From Microvirga guangxiensis (GTDB taxonomy: Bacteria; Pseudomonadota; Alphaproteobacteria; Rhizobiales; Beijerinckiaceae): a DNA stretch of 64,000 bases. The notes below the pieces were generated by a model. That model saw only the letters and a list, made by a program, of their open reading frames with translations, did no database searches and was not told the origin of the DNA. The stretch is taken from positions 186,001 to 250,000 of the forward strand of contig NZ_FMVJ01000003.1 in NCBI RefSeq assembly GCF_900102135.1, in the 5' to 3' direction. Positions 11,769 to 22,628 of the stretch are shown piece by piece (position 1 is the first letter of the stretch; the number at the start of each line of letters is the position of its first letter). The position numbers and the translations under genes were made by a program.

Positions 11769-12752
11769 TCAGCCCTTCATCCGTGCCCGCGGATGCGCCG
11801 CGTTGAATGCATCCATCAACCGTGCCGCATCCACCTTCGTGTAGAGCTGTGTCGTGGATAGCGATGCATGCCCGAGCAGTTCCTGAATGCCGCGCAGGTC
11901 GCCGCCTTTGGCGAGGAGATGCGTGGCGAAGGAATGGCGCAGGGCATGAGGCGTGGCGCTGTCGGGAAGGCCGAGCGCGCCACGCAGTTCCTCGACCGCA
12001 AGCTGAATGATGCGCGGCGAAAGCGGGCCTCCGCGCGCGCCGACGAAGAGCGGGCCTTCCGGCGGAACCGCATAGGGGCACAGGTGCAGGTATTCCTCCA
12101 CCGCACGCTGGATCGGCGGGATCACGGGAACGCTGCGCATCTTCCCGCCCTTGCCGGTCACTGTGATCGAATCGGTGCCGTTCACCGGCGCGTCGCGGCG
12201 CTGAAGGCCGAGCGCCTCAGAGATACGCAGTCCTGCGCCGTAGAGCAGCGAGAGCACTGCGGCGTCGCGGGCCAGGATCCAGGGCTTGCGATCCTCGGAG
12301 GCGCGCGTTTCCTTATCCGTCACTGCAACGGCCGAGGAGGCGGAGAGCGGACGCGGCAGGTTCTTGTCCACCTTCGGGGTGCGAATCGCCGCAAAGGCCG
12401 AGGCGGTGCCATGGCCCTCTCGTTCGAGATGGCGCGCGAAGGAGCGGAGCGCCGCGAGTTGGCGCATGAGGGAGCGGCTTCCGACGGAATTCATGCGGCG
12501 CGCGGCCAGAAAGGAGCGGATGTCGAGAGGCTTGAGGCCCAGCACCCCCTTGATGGTGGGCTTCTCGCCGAGATGCTCGGTCAGGAAGGCAAGAAATTGC
12601 CGAATGTCGCGGGCATAGGCCTCTACCGTCTTCGGCGATAGCCTGCGCTCCTTGGCGAGGGACTTGAGCCACGCCATCACCTCCCGGCGGGTATCCTCCG
12701 CGCCGGGCAGGGCAAGATCGAGGGCTGCAGGTTGCGCTTTGGCGTTCGTCAC
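11769..12752 (-). CDS. xerC: Site-specific tyrosine recombinase XerC
   Basis: A 327-residue phage-integrase-type recombinase that, with XerD, resolves chromosome dimers at dif. It has an N-terminal SAM-like core-binding domain (SLAKERRLSPKTVEAYARDI). Catalytic residues visible are Arg in LLYGAGLRISEAL, HxxR in HALRHSFATHLL, His in GHASLSTTQ and Tyr in LYTKV. The start is uncertain: GTG at 12752 follows a GAAGAGA purine run and fits homologue N-termini; a TTG at 12782 would add ten residues. Length and lack of phage genes nearby favour the housekeeping recombinase over a mobile integrase. Confidence 0.92.
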   Translation of the reverse strand: MTNAKAQPAALDLALPGAEDTRREVMAWLKSLAKERRLSPKTVEAYARDIRQFLAFLTEHLGEKPTIKGVLGLKPLDIRSFLAARRMNSVGSRSLMRQLAALRSFARHLEREGHGTASAFAAIRTPKVDKNLPRPLSASSAVAVTDKETRASEDRKPWILARDAAVLSLLYGAGLRISEALGLQRRDAPVNGTDSITVTGKGGKMRSVPVIPPIQRAVEEYLHLCPYAVPPEGPLFVGARGGPLSPRIIQLAVEELRGALGLPDSATPHALRHSFATHLLAKGGDLRGIQELLGHASLSTTQLYTKVDAARLMDAFNAAHPRARMKG

Positions 12753-12848
12753 AGGCTGAGTATCTCTTCGTTGCCTTGCCAAAAGATGAACTTGGAAGAT
12801 TACGCGCTATAAACCGGATAACGTTCAGGCTGATCCGAGAGAACAAAT

Positions 12849-13469
12849 ATGGAAGCCGAAGGGAGACCGATCCCGAGCATCGCAGGCTATGCCGAGCAGG
12901 CCGACGCGCTGGTCGATTCGTACGAAAGCATCACCTTCGAGGATGTCTATCGGCCAGTCTTCGATCTTCTGCCTCACGGCGGATGGGCTCTGGATATTGG
13001 CGCGGGAACCGGCCGCGATGCGGCGGAGCTGGCGGCCAGAGGATTTCAGGTTCATGCAGCTGAGCCCACGGCGGAGCTGCGGGCCCATGCGAAGCGTCTT
13101 CATCCCGATCCCTCCATTACATGGACGGATGATGCGCTGCCCGATCTCGCAGGGCTCCATGCGGGCCGCATTCGTTTCGATCTTGTTCTCATGACAGCCG
13201 TGTGGATGCATCTTGATGCAGATGAGCGCGATAAGGCGCTTCCCATCATCGCGGATTTGCTCGTTCCAGGTGGGCGCTTGTTCATGGCGATCAGGAAAGG
13301 GCCGGTCCCTCCAGGCCGCCGCATGTTTTCCATTCCCATCACTCCCCTGATTGAGTCAGCGGAGCGGGCTGGCCTGATGCTTCTGCGAGCCAATGAGTTC
13401 GGCGATATGCTCGGACGTCAGGATGTGAGTTGGGCCATGCTTGCTTTCGAACGGAAAAATCGGGTCTAA
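12849..13469 (+). CDS. Class I SAM-dependent methyltransferase
   Basis: A 206-residue protein with a Rossmann-like SAM-binding fold. Motif I is ALDIGAGTGRDAAELAARG (residues 47-65), a later acidic loop reads HAAEP, motif III-like LLVPGGRLFMAIRKG is present, and LVLMTAVWMHLD corresponds to motif II. The substrate cannot be inferred. It lies between divergent xerC and co-directional priA with no shared pathway evident. Confidence 0.88.
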   Translation: MEAEGRPIPSIAGYAEQADALVDSYESITFEDVYRPVFDLLPHGGWALDIGAGTGRDAAELAARGFQVHAAEPTAELRAHAKRLHPDPSITWTDDALPDLAGLHAGRIRFDLVLMTAVWMHLDADERDKALPIIADLLVPGGRLFMAIRKGPVPPGRRMFSIPITPLIESAERAGLMLLRANEFGDMLGRQDVSWAMLAFERKNRV

Positions 13470-13511
13470 GCGTTCGCTAAAGATACATTCCATGAATATG
13501 TTCGCTTCCTG

Positions 13512-15674
13512 ATGGCTTCCAAAATCGCCGATGTCCTCATCCCGCTGGCGCTGGACACGGCCTATTCCTATGCCGTGCCGGATGGCCTCGCGCTTGAGGA
13601 AGGCGACGTGGTGCAGGTGCCGTTGGCGACCCGCGAGGTGGCGGGCGTGGTCTGGGCCTTGAGGGAAGGGCAGGGGGCCAACTTCAAGAAGGTGACCGGC
13701 GTCCTCGAGGGGCCGAATCTCTCCCCCAGGATGCGCAAGTTCCTCGACTGGGTGTCCTGGTACACCCTGGCGCCCAAAGGCTCTGCCCTCGCCATGAGCC
13801 TGAAGTTTCCCGATCCCGACCGCACCGAGGTCGTGCGCGTGGGCGTGAAGCTCACCGAGAACCTGCCCAGACGCATGACGCCCGCGCGGCAGAAGGTAAT
13901 CGAGGCGGCGCGGGATGGAATCGTGCGCTTGAAAAGCGAACTCGCCCATGCGGCGGGCGTCAGCAACGGCGTCGTCGATGGGCTGATCGACGAGGGCGTG
14001 CTCGAAACCCTGGCCCTGCTGCAGGAGCCAGTGGCAGGCCTGCCAGACCCGGCTTTCGGCGACACGACGCTCTCGGACGGCCAGGACAATGCGGCGAAGG
14101 AGCTCGTCGCCGCCATGGGCGAGGAGCATCCGCCCGTCATCCTGCTGGAGGGCGTCACGGGGTCCGGCAAGACGGAAGTCTATTTCGAGGCGGTGGCCGA
14201 GGCCGTGCGTCAGGGCAAGCAGGCGCTGATCCTCATGCCGGAAATCGCGCTCACCGCGCAGTTCCTCGACCGATTCGCCACTCGCTTCGGCGTCAAGCCC
14301 GCCACGTGGCATTCGGGCGTCACGGGCCGCAAGCGCGAGCGGCTCTATGCGGCCATTGCTTCGGGCGAGGTGAAGGTCATTGCAGGCGCGCGCTCGGCCT
14401 TGTTCCTGCCCTATCACGATCTCTCCCTCATCGTGGTCGATGAAGAGCATGAGACCGCCTACAAACAGGATGACGGCGTGCACTACCACGCCCGCGACAT
14501 GGCGGTGGTGCGCGGCAAGATCGAGAACGCCATGGTGGTCCTCGCCTCCGCGACGCCCTCGATTGAAAGCCGCGTGAATGTCGAGCGCGGGCGCTATCGG
14601 CACGTGAAGCTGCCTGAGCGTTTCGGGGGGCGTTCCATGCCTCAGATCCGCTCCATCGATCTCAGGCGCGAGCAGATCCCGAAAGGACGCTGGCTTTCGC
14701 CCTCTCTCGTGAGTTCCGTAGAGGAGACGGTGGCGCGGGGCGAGCAGGCGTTGCTCTTCCTCAACCGGCGCGGCTATGCCCCGCTTACTCTCTGCCGGGC
14801 CTGCGCTCATCGCTACGAGTGCCCGAATTGCTCCGCATGGCTCGTGGAGCACCGGTTCCGCCGCTCCCTCGTGTGCCACCATTGCGGCCATGTGGAGCGT
14901 ACGCCGCAGGCCTGCGTGGAATGCGGCAGCCTCGATTCGCTCGTGCCCTGCGGACCGGGCGTGGAGCGAATCGCCGAGGAGGTGACGGAGCTTTTCCCGG
15001 ACAAGCGTACCATCGTGCTCTCCAGCGACTTTCCCGGCGGCACCGAGCGGCTGCGCACGGAACTGGCGGCTATTGCGGCAGGCGAGGTCGACATCGTCAT
15101 CGGCACCCAGCTCGTGGCCAAGGGCCACAATTTTCCGCTCATGACGCTGGTGGGCGTGCTCGACGCCGATATCGGCCTCACTTCGGGCGATCCCCGAGCC
15201 GCCGAGCGAACCTTCCAGATGCTCCAGCAGGTGACCGGCCGCGCCGGGCGCGGCGAGAAGCCGGGCAGGGCGCTCGTCCAGACCTGGCAGCCGGACCATC
15301 CTGTGATCGCGGCTCTCGTCTCGGGCGATGCGGAGCGATTCTACGAGGAGGAGACCCGGGTGCGCGAGATGGCGGGCCTGCCTCCCTTCGGGCGCCTGGC
15401 ATCGCTGATCGTCTCAGCGGAGGAGCGGGAGGTGGCCGAGGCCCATGCCCGGGCCATGGCCATGGTGACGGAGCCTCCGCCCGGCGTCATGGTGCTCGGC
15501 CCCGCCGAGGCGCCCCTGGCTTTGATCCGGGGACGTTATCGCTACCGGCTGCTGGTGAAGACCGAGCGGGAGGTGGACCTGCAGGCCTATCTGCGCTCCT
15601 GGCTCTCCCGTTGCCCCAAGGTCAGAGGCAATACGCGCGTCTCTATCGACGTGGATCCTCAGAGTTTTCTGTAA
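13512..15674 (+). CDS. priA: Primosomal protein N' (replication restart helicase PriA)
   Basis: A 720-residue superfamily-2 DNA helicase that reloads the replisome at stalled forks. It carries Walker A VTGSGKTEVYFE, the DEEH box VDEEHETAYKQ, and the double zinc-binding module with eight cysteines between CRACAHRYECPNC and CVECGS. The helicase motif GTQLVAKGHNFP and the QVTGRAGRGEKPG motif VI are also present. Length is normal. Its 3' end overlaps the tail of a small minus-strand gene by 32 bases. Confidence 0.96.
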   Translation: MASKIADVLIPLALDTAYSYAVPDGLALEEGDVVQVPLATREVAGVVWALREGQGANFKKVTGVLEGPNLSPRMRKFLDWVSWYTLAPKGSALAMSLKFPDPDRTEVVRVGVKLTENLPRRMTPARQKVIEAARDGIVRLKSELAHAAGVSNGVVDGLIDEGVLETLALLQEPVAGLPDPAFGDTTLSDGQDNAAKELVAAMGEEHPPVILLEGVTGSGKTEVYFEAVAEAVRQGKQALILMPEIALTAQFLDRFATRFGVKPATWHSGVTGRKRERLYAAIASGEVKVIAGARSALFLPYHDLSLIVVDEEHETAYKQDDGVHYHARDMAVVRGKIENAMVVLASATPSIESRVNVERGRYRHVKLPERFGGRSMPQIRSIDLRREQIPKGRWLSPSLVSSVEETVARGEQALLFLNRRGYAPLTLCRACAHRYECPNCSAWLVEHRFRRSLVCHHCGHVERTPQACVECGSLDSLVPCGPGVERIAEEVTELFPDKRTIVLSSDFPGGTERLRTELAAIAAGEVDIVIGTQLVAKGHNFPLMTLVGVLDADIGLTSGDPRAAERTFQMLQQVTGRAGRGEKPGRALVQTWQPDHPVIAALVSGDAERFYEEETRVREMAGLPPFGRLASLIVSAEEREVAEAHARAMAMVTEPPPGVMVLGPAEAPLALIRGRYRYRLLVKTEREVDLQAYLRSWLSRCPKVRGNTRVSIDVDPQSFL

Positions 15675-15864
15675 GATCAATGGAGGCGGTGGTCTCGACC
15701 GGCGCGACGCGAATCTCCCGTGGCGCGAGCACGAGAACGGGCTCCGCTCCGCGCTGAACGGGAGCGATCTGGGAGCGAGCGACCTTTTCCAGCTTTGGAG
15801 CGAGGAACGGATAGCTCCAGAACAGGCCGAGCGCGAGCAGGGTAAAAGTCGCGAACAAGCGCAT
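15643..15864 (-). CDS. Hypothetical small membrane-anchored or secreted protein
   Basis: A 73-residue open frame with a hydrophobic N-terminus (MRLFATFTLLALGLFWSYPF) that would act as signal anchor, followed by a charged and proline-containing tail. Its last 32 bases run antisense into the 3' end of priA. No strong ribosome site is visible, only a G-run in front of the ATG. I recognise no family. The signal-like N-terminus supports coding, but the overlap and short length keep confidence low. Confidence 0.4.
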   Translation of the reverse strand: MRLFATFTLLALGLFWSYPFLAPKLEKVARSQIAPVQRGAEPVLVLAPREIRVAPVETTASIDLTENSEDPRR

Positions 15865-16020
15865 GGGACGCCCCCCGGATTAACCTTTCGTTAAGGGTGG
15901 CGCCCAATTTCGACTTCTCAAGTGCGCAAAAGCACAGGTGCGGCCGACTACCTCATCCGGGTCGACGCAAGAGCGTTTTTGTGATCGATAGCGGCCCAGA
16001 GGAGCCCATCCGGAAATCTC

Positions 16021-16581
16021 ATGCCCAAGATCGTTCATTGCATCCGCCACGGCCAATCGACCTTCAACGCCCATTTCGCCGAAACCGGGGAGGATCCGAT
16101 GCATTTCGATGCACCCCTGACCGAGCTGGGCCTCAGGCAGGTGACGGAACGGGCGCAGGAGCTGCGTCGGCATCCCTACGAACTTGTGATCACCACGCCG
16201 CTCACTCGGGCGATCCAGACCACCCTAGGCCTGTTCGGCGATCATCCCGCAGCCCCTCCGATCCATGTGGAATGCCTACACCGCGAGCATCTCGCGAGCA
16301 GCTGCGATGTCGGGCGGGCTCCGGCCCAGCTGATGCGGGATTTCCCGCACCTTTCCTTCGAGCACTTGGCCGAGGTCTGGTGGCACCATGAAGGGGAGAT
16401 GGACCCCCGCGGATTCGTGTGCGAGCCCGGTCACATTTTCGAGGGTCGGGTGAATGAGTTCCGGCGCTGGCTGGTCGAAAGGCCGGAGCGGATGATCGCG
16501 GTCGTAGGCCACGGCACCTTCTTCGGCCAGCTCACGGGCCAGTATCTCGGCAATTGCGAGGTTGCCGTTCTGGAGCTGTGA
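16021..16581 (+). CDS. Histidine phosphatase family protein
   Basis: A 186-residue member of the phosphoglycerate mutase-like superfamily. The catalytic RHG motif is at residues 9-11 (IRHGQST), with the substrate arginine in TTPLTRAIQT and the second histidine in VVGHGTFFGQL. The active-site His would be transiently phosphorylated. The small size and lack of a mutase insertion suggest a phosphatase of unknown substrate. It stands alone upstream of the ATP synthase operon. Confidence 0.88.
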   Translation: MPKIVHCIRHGQSTFNAHFAETGEDPMHFDAPLTELGLRQVTERAQELRRHPYELVITTPLTRAIQTTLGLFGDHPAAPPIHVECLHREHLASSCDVGRAPAQLMRDFPHLSFEHLAEVWWHHEGEMDPRGFVCEPGHIFEGRVNEFRRWLVERPERMIAVVGHGTFFGQLTGQYLGNCEVAVLEL

Positions 16582-16789
16582 TCTTCACCTTGGGCGCGTC
16601 CTTGCCGGCTTTTACGGGCCAATCCCCGCTCAGCTCGCCTTGCGCCCCAGGAAAACCCATGCTAGTGCACCCCCGCCTGAGGGCGGAGACCGTTCCCGCT
16701 GAAGGCTCACTTCCATCGACCTGACGGGTTTCCCGAGAGCTGCAAGAGCTTCCCCGGTCCGAGACCCGTAACTTGAGAGAGACGATTAC

Positions 16790-17361
16790 GTGGCGCAAAG
16801 CGGCTCCCAAGAAGGCCCCCTCCTGTCAGGCGTAGCGTTGCGCTATGCCTCGGCGCTGTTCGAGCTTGCTCGCGAAGCAAATGCCGTGGATGCCGTCGCC
16901 GGCGATCTCGGCCGCTTCGATCAGCTGATCCGGGGCAGCGAAGATCTGCAGCGCCTGATCCGGAATCCCATTTTCACGGCTGAAGAGCAGTCCCGTGCGA
17001 TGGATGCCCTCCTCGCCAAGGCCGGCATCTCCGGCCTTGCGGGCAACTTCATCCGCCTCGTGGCGTCCAAGCGTCGCCTCTTCGCCCTTCCCGACATGAT
17101 CCGCGCGTACCAGGACTTCGTGTCCGACGCGAAGGGTATCGTCCGGGCCCAGGTGATCCTGGCGGAAACGCCTTCGGACGCCGTCCTCAACGAAATCAAG
17201 GCGGCGCTGCGCGACGTCGCCAAGGCTGACGTCTCCGTCGACGTCAAAATCGACCCGAGCCTCATCGGCGGTCTCATCGTGAAGATGGGCTCCCGCATGG
17301 TGGATGCCTCGGTGCGCACCAAACTCAATTCCATTCGTCTAGCGATGAAAGAGGTCCGCTG

Positions 17362-17362
<1 letters not shown>
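16790..17362 (+). CDS. atpH: F1F0 ATP synthase subunit delta
   Basis: A 190-residue OSCP-type subunit linking F1 to the stator stalk. It begins at GTG with a GAGAGAGACG purine run upstream. It has the delta-family N-terminus ([17 protein letters not shown]) and the C-terminal signature [19 protein letters not shown]. First of the atpHAGDC cluster; the F0 genes are elsewhere, as usual in alphaproteobacteria. Its TGA overlaps the atpA ATG by one base. Confidence 0.96.
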
Positions 17363-18891
<1,529 letters not shown>

Positions 18892-18945
18892 AGACTGACG
18901 TTCTCGTAGGATCGAACCGGGATACCGGAGAGGTAGGGCTGCTCG

Positions 18946-19818
18946 ATGCCGAGCTTGAAAGACCTTCGTAACCGCATCGCCTCGGTCAAGGCGACGCAGA
19001 AGATCACCAAGGCCATGCAGATGGTGGCCGCCGCGAAGCTGCGCCGCGCGCAGACCGCGGCGGAGGCCGCGCGTCCCTATGCGGAGCGCATGGAAGTGGT
19101 GCTCGGCAACCTCGCGTCCGGCATCACTGTCGGGCCCGAGACGCCGCGCCTGCTTGCCGGCACCGGTGGCGATCAGGTTCACCTGCTGGTCGTCTGCACG
19201 GCCGAGCGCGGCCTGTGCGGTGCGTTCAACTCCTCGATCGCACGTCTTGCCCGCGATCATGCCAACCGCCTCCTGGCGGAAGGCAAGACGGTCAAGATCA
19301 TCTGCGTGGGCAAGAAGGGTTACGACATCCTTCGCCGTCAGTTCGCGCAGAACATCATCGATCTGATCGACCTCCGCTCCGTGCGCCAGATCGGCTTCGA
19401 GCAGGCCGACCAGATCGCGCAGAAGGTGCTCGGCCTGTTTGAGGCCGGCGAGTTCGACGTAGCGACGCTGTTCTACTCGCGCTTCCGTTCGGTGATCGCG
19501 CAGATTCCGACGGCGCAGCAGATCATCCCGGCACAGATCGAGGCTACCGGCGTTTCGTCGGATGCGGTCTATGAGTACGAGCCCGAAGAGGGCGAGATCC
19601 TCGCGACGCTTCTGCCGCGCAATCTCACCGTGCAGGTTTTCCGCGCGCTTCTGGAGAACGCCGCTTCCGAACAGGGCGCCCGCATGAGCGCCATGGACAA
19701 TGCGACCCGCAACGCGGGCGAGATGATCAAGAAGCAGACGCAGACCTACAACAGGTCCCGTCAGGCGATGATCACCAAGGAACTGATCGAAATCATTTCG
19801 GGCGCCGAGGCGCTCTGA
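18946..19818 (+). CDS. atpG: F1F0 ATP synthase subunit gamma
   Basis: A 290-residue central-stalk subunit. The N-terminal coiled-coil helix ([24 protein letters not shown] at residues 1-24) and the C-terminal helix ([15 protein letters not shown]) form the rotor shaft. The gamma signature region near [10 protein letters not shown] is present. It sits 54 bases after atpA and 21 before atpD, as in other alphaproteobacterial F1 operons. Confidence 0.97.
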   Translation: MPSLKDLRNRIASVKATQKITKAMQMVAAAKLRRAQTAAEAARPYAERMEVVLGNLASGITVGPETPRLLAGTGGDQVHLLVVCTAERGLCGAFNSSIARLARDHANRLLAEGKTVKIICVGKKGYDILRRQFAQNIIDLIDLRSVRQIGFEQADQIAQKVLGLFEAGEFDVATLFYSRFRSVIAQIPTAQQIIPAQIEATGVSSDAVYEYEPEEGEILATLLPRNLTVQVFRALLENAASEQGARMSAMDNATRNAGEMIKKQTQTYNRSRQAMITKELIEIISGAEAL

Positions 19819-21294
<1,476 letters not shown>

Positions 21295-21310
21295 TTGAAA
21301 TGAAGTCTTG

Positions 21311-21338
21311 TCCCGGAGCGTGTGCGCACGCTCCGGGA
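21311..21338. terminator. Perfect 11-bp hairpin between atpD and atpC
   Basis: Arms TCCCGGAGCGT and ACGCTCCGGGA flank a GTGCGC loop; CTCACTTTTC follows. It is strong, sits 16 bases after the atpD stop, and precedes atpC by about 70 bases. A weak terminator or RNase-processing barrier here could lower epsilon synthesis relative to alpha and beta. This role is inferred from position only. Confidence 0.6.
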
Positions 21339-21409
21339 CTCACTTTTCAAGCCTGTCTCCAACGACCCCGACCGCTTCTTCAAGAGCGGACGGATGACGA
21401 GAAGCTCAG

Positions 21410-21811
21410 ATGGCCACCTTCAATTTCGAACTCGTCTCTCCCGAGCGCGTGCTCTTCTCGGATGCGGTCGATGCCGTCGTCCTGCCCGCCAGCGAAGGCG
21501 ACATGACGGTTCTTCCGGGCCATGCGCCGATGATGACGACCCTGAAGACCGGGTTTCTTATCATCGGGAACGGCGCCGGCGCCGGAAAGCGCGTCCTGGT
21601 GCGCGGCGGTTTTGCCGACATCAGCCAGAACGGCCTCACCGTTCTCGCCGAGCGCGCTCTCCCCACCGAAGAGCTGACCCAGGAGATCCTGGACAAGGAA
21701 ATCCTCCAGGCCGAGATGGCTTACGACGCCACCAACGATCCGGCGGCCAAGCACGCCGCGGAATCGGCCATCGCGCAGCTGCGCGAAGCCAAAGAGGCGC
21801 TGAACTACTGA
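21410..21811 (+). CDS. atpC: F1F0 ATP synthase subunit epsilon
   Basis: A 133-residue subunit that binds gamma and regulates ATP hydrolysis. It has the N-terminal beta-sandwich (FNFELVSPERVLFSDAVDAVVLPASEGD), the MTVLPGHAPMMTTL core and a C-terminal helical hairpin (AAKHAAESAIAQLREA). Length is normal. The ATG follows a GAAGCTCAG context and a long 115-base leader containing a hairpin. Last gene of the operon, closed by the terminator at 21820. Confidence 0.97.
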   Translation: MATFNFELVSPERVLFSDAVDAVVLPASEGDMTVLPGHAPMMTTLKTGFLIIGNGAGAGKRVLVRGGFADISQNGLTVLAERALPTEELTQEILDKEILQAEMAYDATNDPAAKHAAESAIAQLREAKEALNY

Positions 21812-21819
21812 ATTGAAAC

Positions 21820-21848
21820 AACCCGGCCCTGAGCCGGGTTTTTCTTTT
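21820..21848 (+). terminator. Intrinsic terminator of the atp operon
   Basis: An 8-bp stem AACCCGGC / GCCGGGTT with a 5-base loop is followed directly by TTTCTTTTC. This is a classical Rho-independent terminator nine bases after the atpC stop. The ATG of the next gene lies at the end of its T-run. Confidence 0.93.
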
Positions 21849-21849
21849 C

Positions 21850-22374
21850 ATGACCCACGCCGCGCCGCTTATCCTGACGCTCGCCCTCGATGAGCGCTCC
21901 TTCGCCTTTTTCGACGAGCAGAGGCAGCGTTACTTTCCGCCCGCGAGAAACTTCATTCCCGCTCATCTGACGCTGTTCCATCATCTGCCGGGCGCTCATG
22001 TCGAAAGCATTCAGCGGTACATCGAAGAACGCTGCTCCGAACTGCCCCCCTTTCCGGCTGAAGTGACAGGCCTGCGCTCACTCGGCCGCGGCGTTGCCTA
22101 TACTTTGCAATCCGAGAAGCTGAGAGGCCTGAGAGAAAGCTTCGTGCAGGAATGGGCACAATGGCTCACGCCGCAGGACCGGCAAAAGCATCAACCGCAC
22201 GTCACAGTGCAGAACAATGTCGAGCCCCAGAAGGCGAGGGAGCTGCTCACGGAGCTGACGGAGTCGTTCCAGCCGTTCCAGGCGCAGGCAACCGGCCTGG
22301 ACCTCTGGTGGTATCGCGGAGGGCCATGGGAGAAGGTGCGCGGCTTTCCTTTTGCGAGAACTGGGTGGTCGTAG
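21850..22374 (+). CDS. 2'-5' RNA ligase / 2H phosphoesterase family protein
   Basis: A 174-residue protein with the two HxT/S-type motifs of the 2H phosphoesterase superfamily: HLTLFHHLP near residue 38 and HVTVQNNV near residue 117. Members act on 2',3'-cyclic or 2'-5' phosphodiester bonds in RNA or nucleotides; the physiological substrate is unknown. Its start is embedded in the end of the atp terminator. Expression must therefore come from read-through or an internal promoter. An alternative downstream start is possible, but the N-terminal strand (LILTLALDERSFAFF) fits the family. Confidence 0.85.
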   Translation: MTHAAPLILTLALDERSFAFFDEQRQRYFPPARNFIPAHLTLFHHLPGAHVESIQRYIEERCSELPPFPAEVTGLRSLGRGVAYTLQSEKLRGLRESFVQEWAQWLTPQDRQKHQPHVTVQNNVEPQKARELLTELTESFQPFQAQATGLDLWWYRGGPWEKVRGFPFARTGWS

Positions 22375-22467
22375 CCCGAGACAAGTTATCCCGTGTCCTG
22401 CCCATCCAGCTAGCTGCTGGACCCACAGACCTTCCATGATCTGATCCATCAACGGATGGCGCCAGTT

Positions 22468-22573
22468 TCCCTCCCCCCTTGAGGGGAGGGCCAGGGTGGG
22501 GGTGTCGGCGTAAGTTCTGAGATCTTGGCGCTCACACCCCCACCTCCAACTCCTCCCCACAAGGGGGAGGAGA
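22468..22573. repeat. Intergenic CCCTCCCC/GGGGAGG-type repeat
   Basis: Begins with a CCCTCCCC hairpin (mirror GGGGAGGG) and continues through GGGTGGGGGTGT. It returns through the mirrored ACACCCCCACC and ends in a CTCCTCCCC / GGGGGAGGAG hairpin. The whole forms a nested palindrome. A relative of the same design is at 28716-28846. Such elements are familiar in intergenic DNA of Methylobacteriaceae-like genomes. It separates convergent genes (2H phosphoesterase and putA). Confidence 0.75.
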
Positions 22574-22628
22574 GCTAAAGTGCTCAACCGAGAGGCGCTC
22601 AGGTGAAGGACTGGCAGAAGCAGCGCCC

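Noticed and set aside
11769..12752. Tyrosine recombinase as a sign of a genomic island
   Set aside because: Size, motifs and lack of phage or plasmid genes nearby fit housekeeping XerC.
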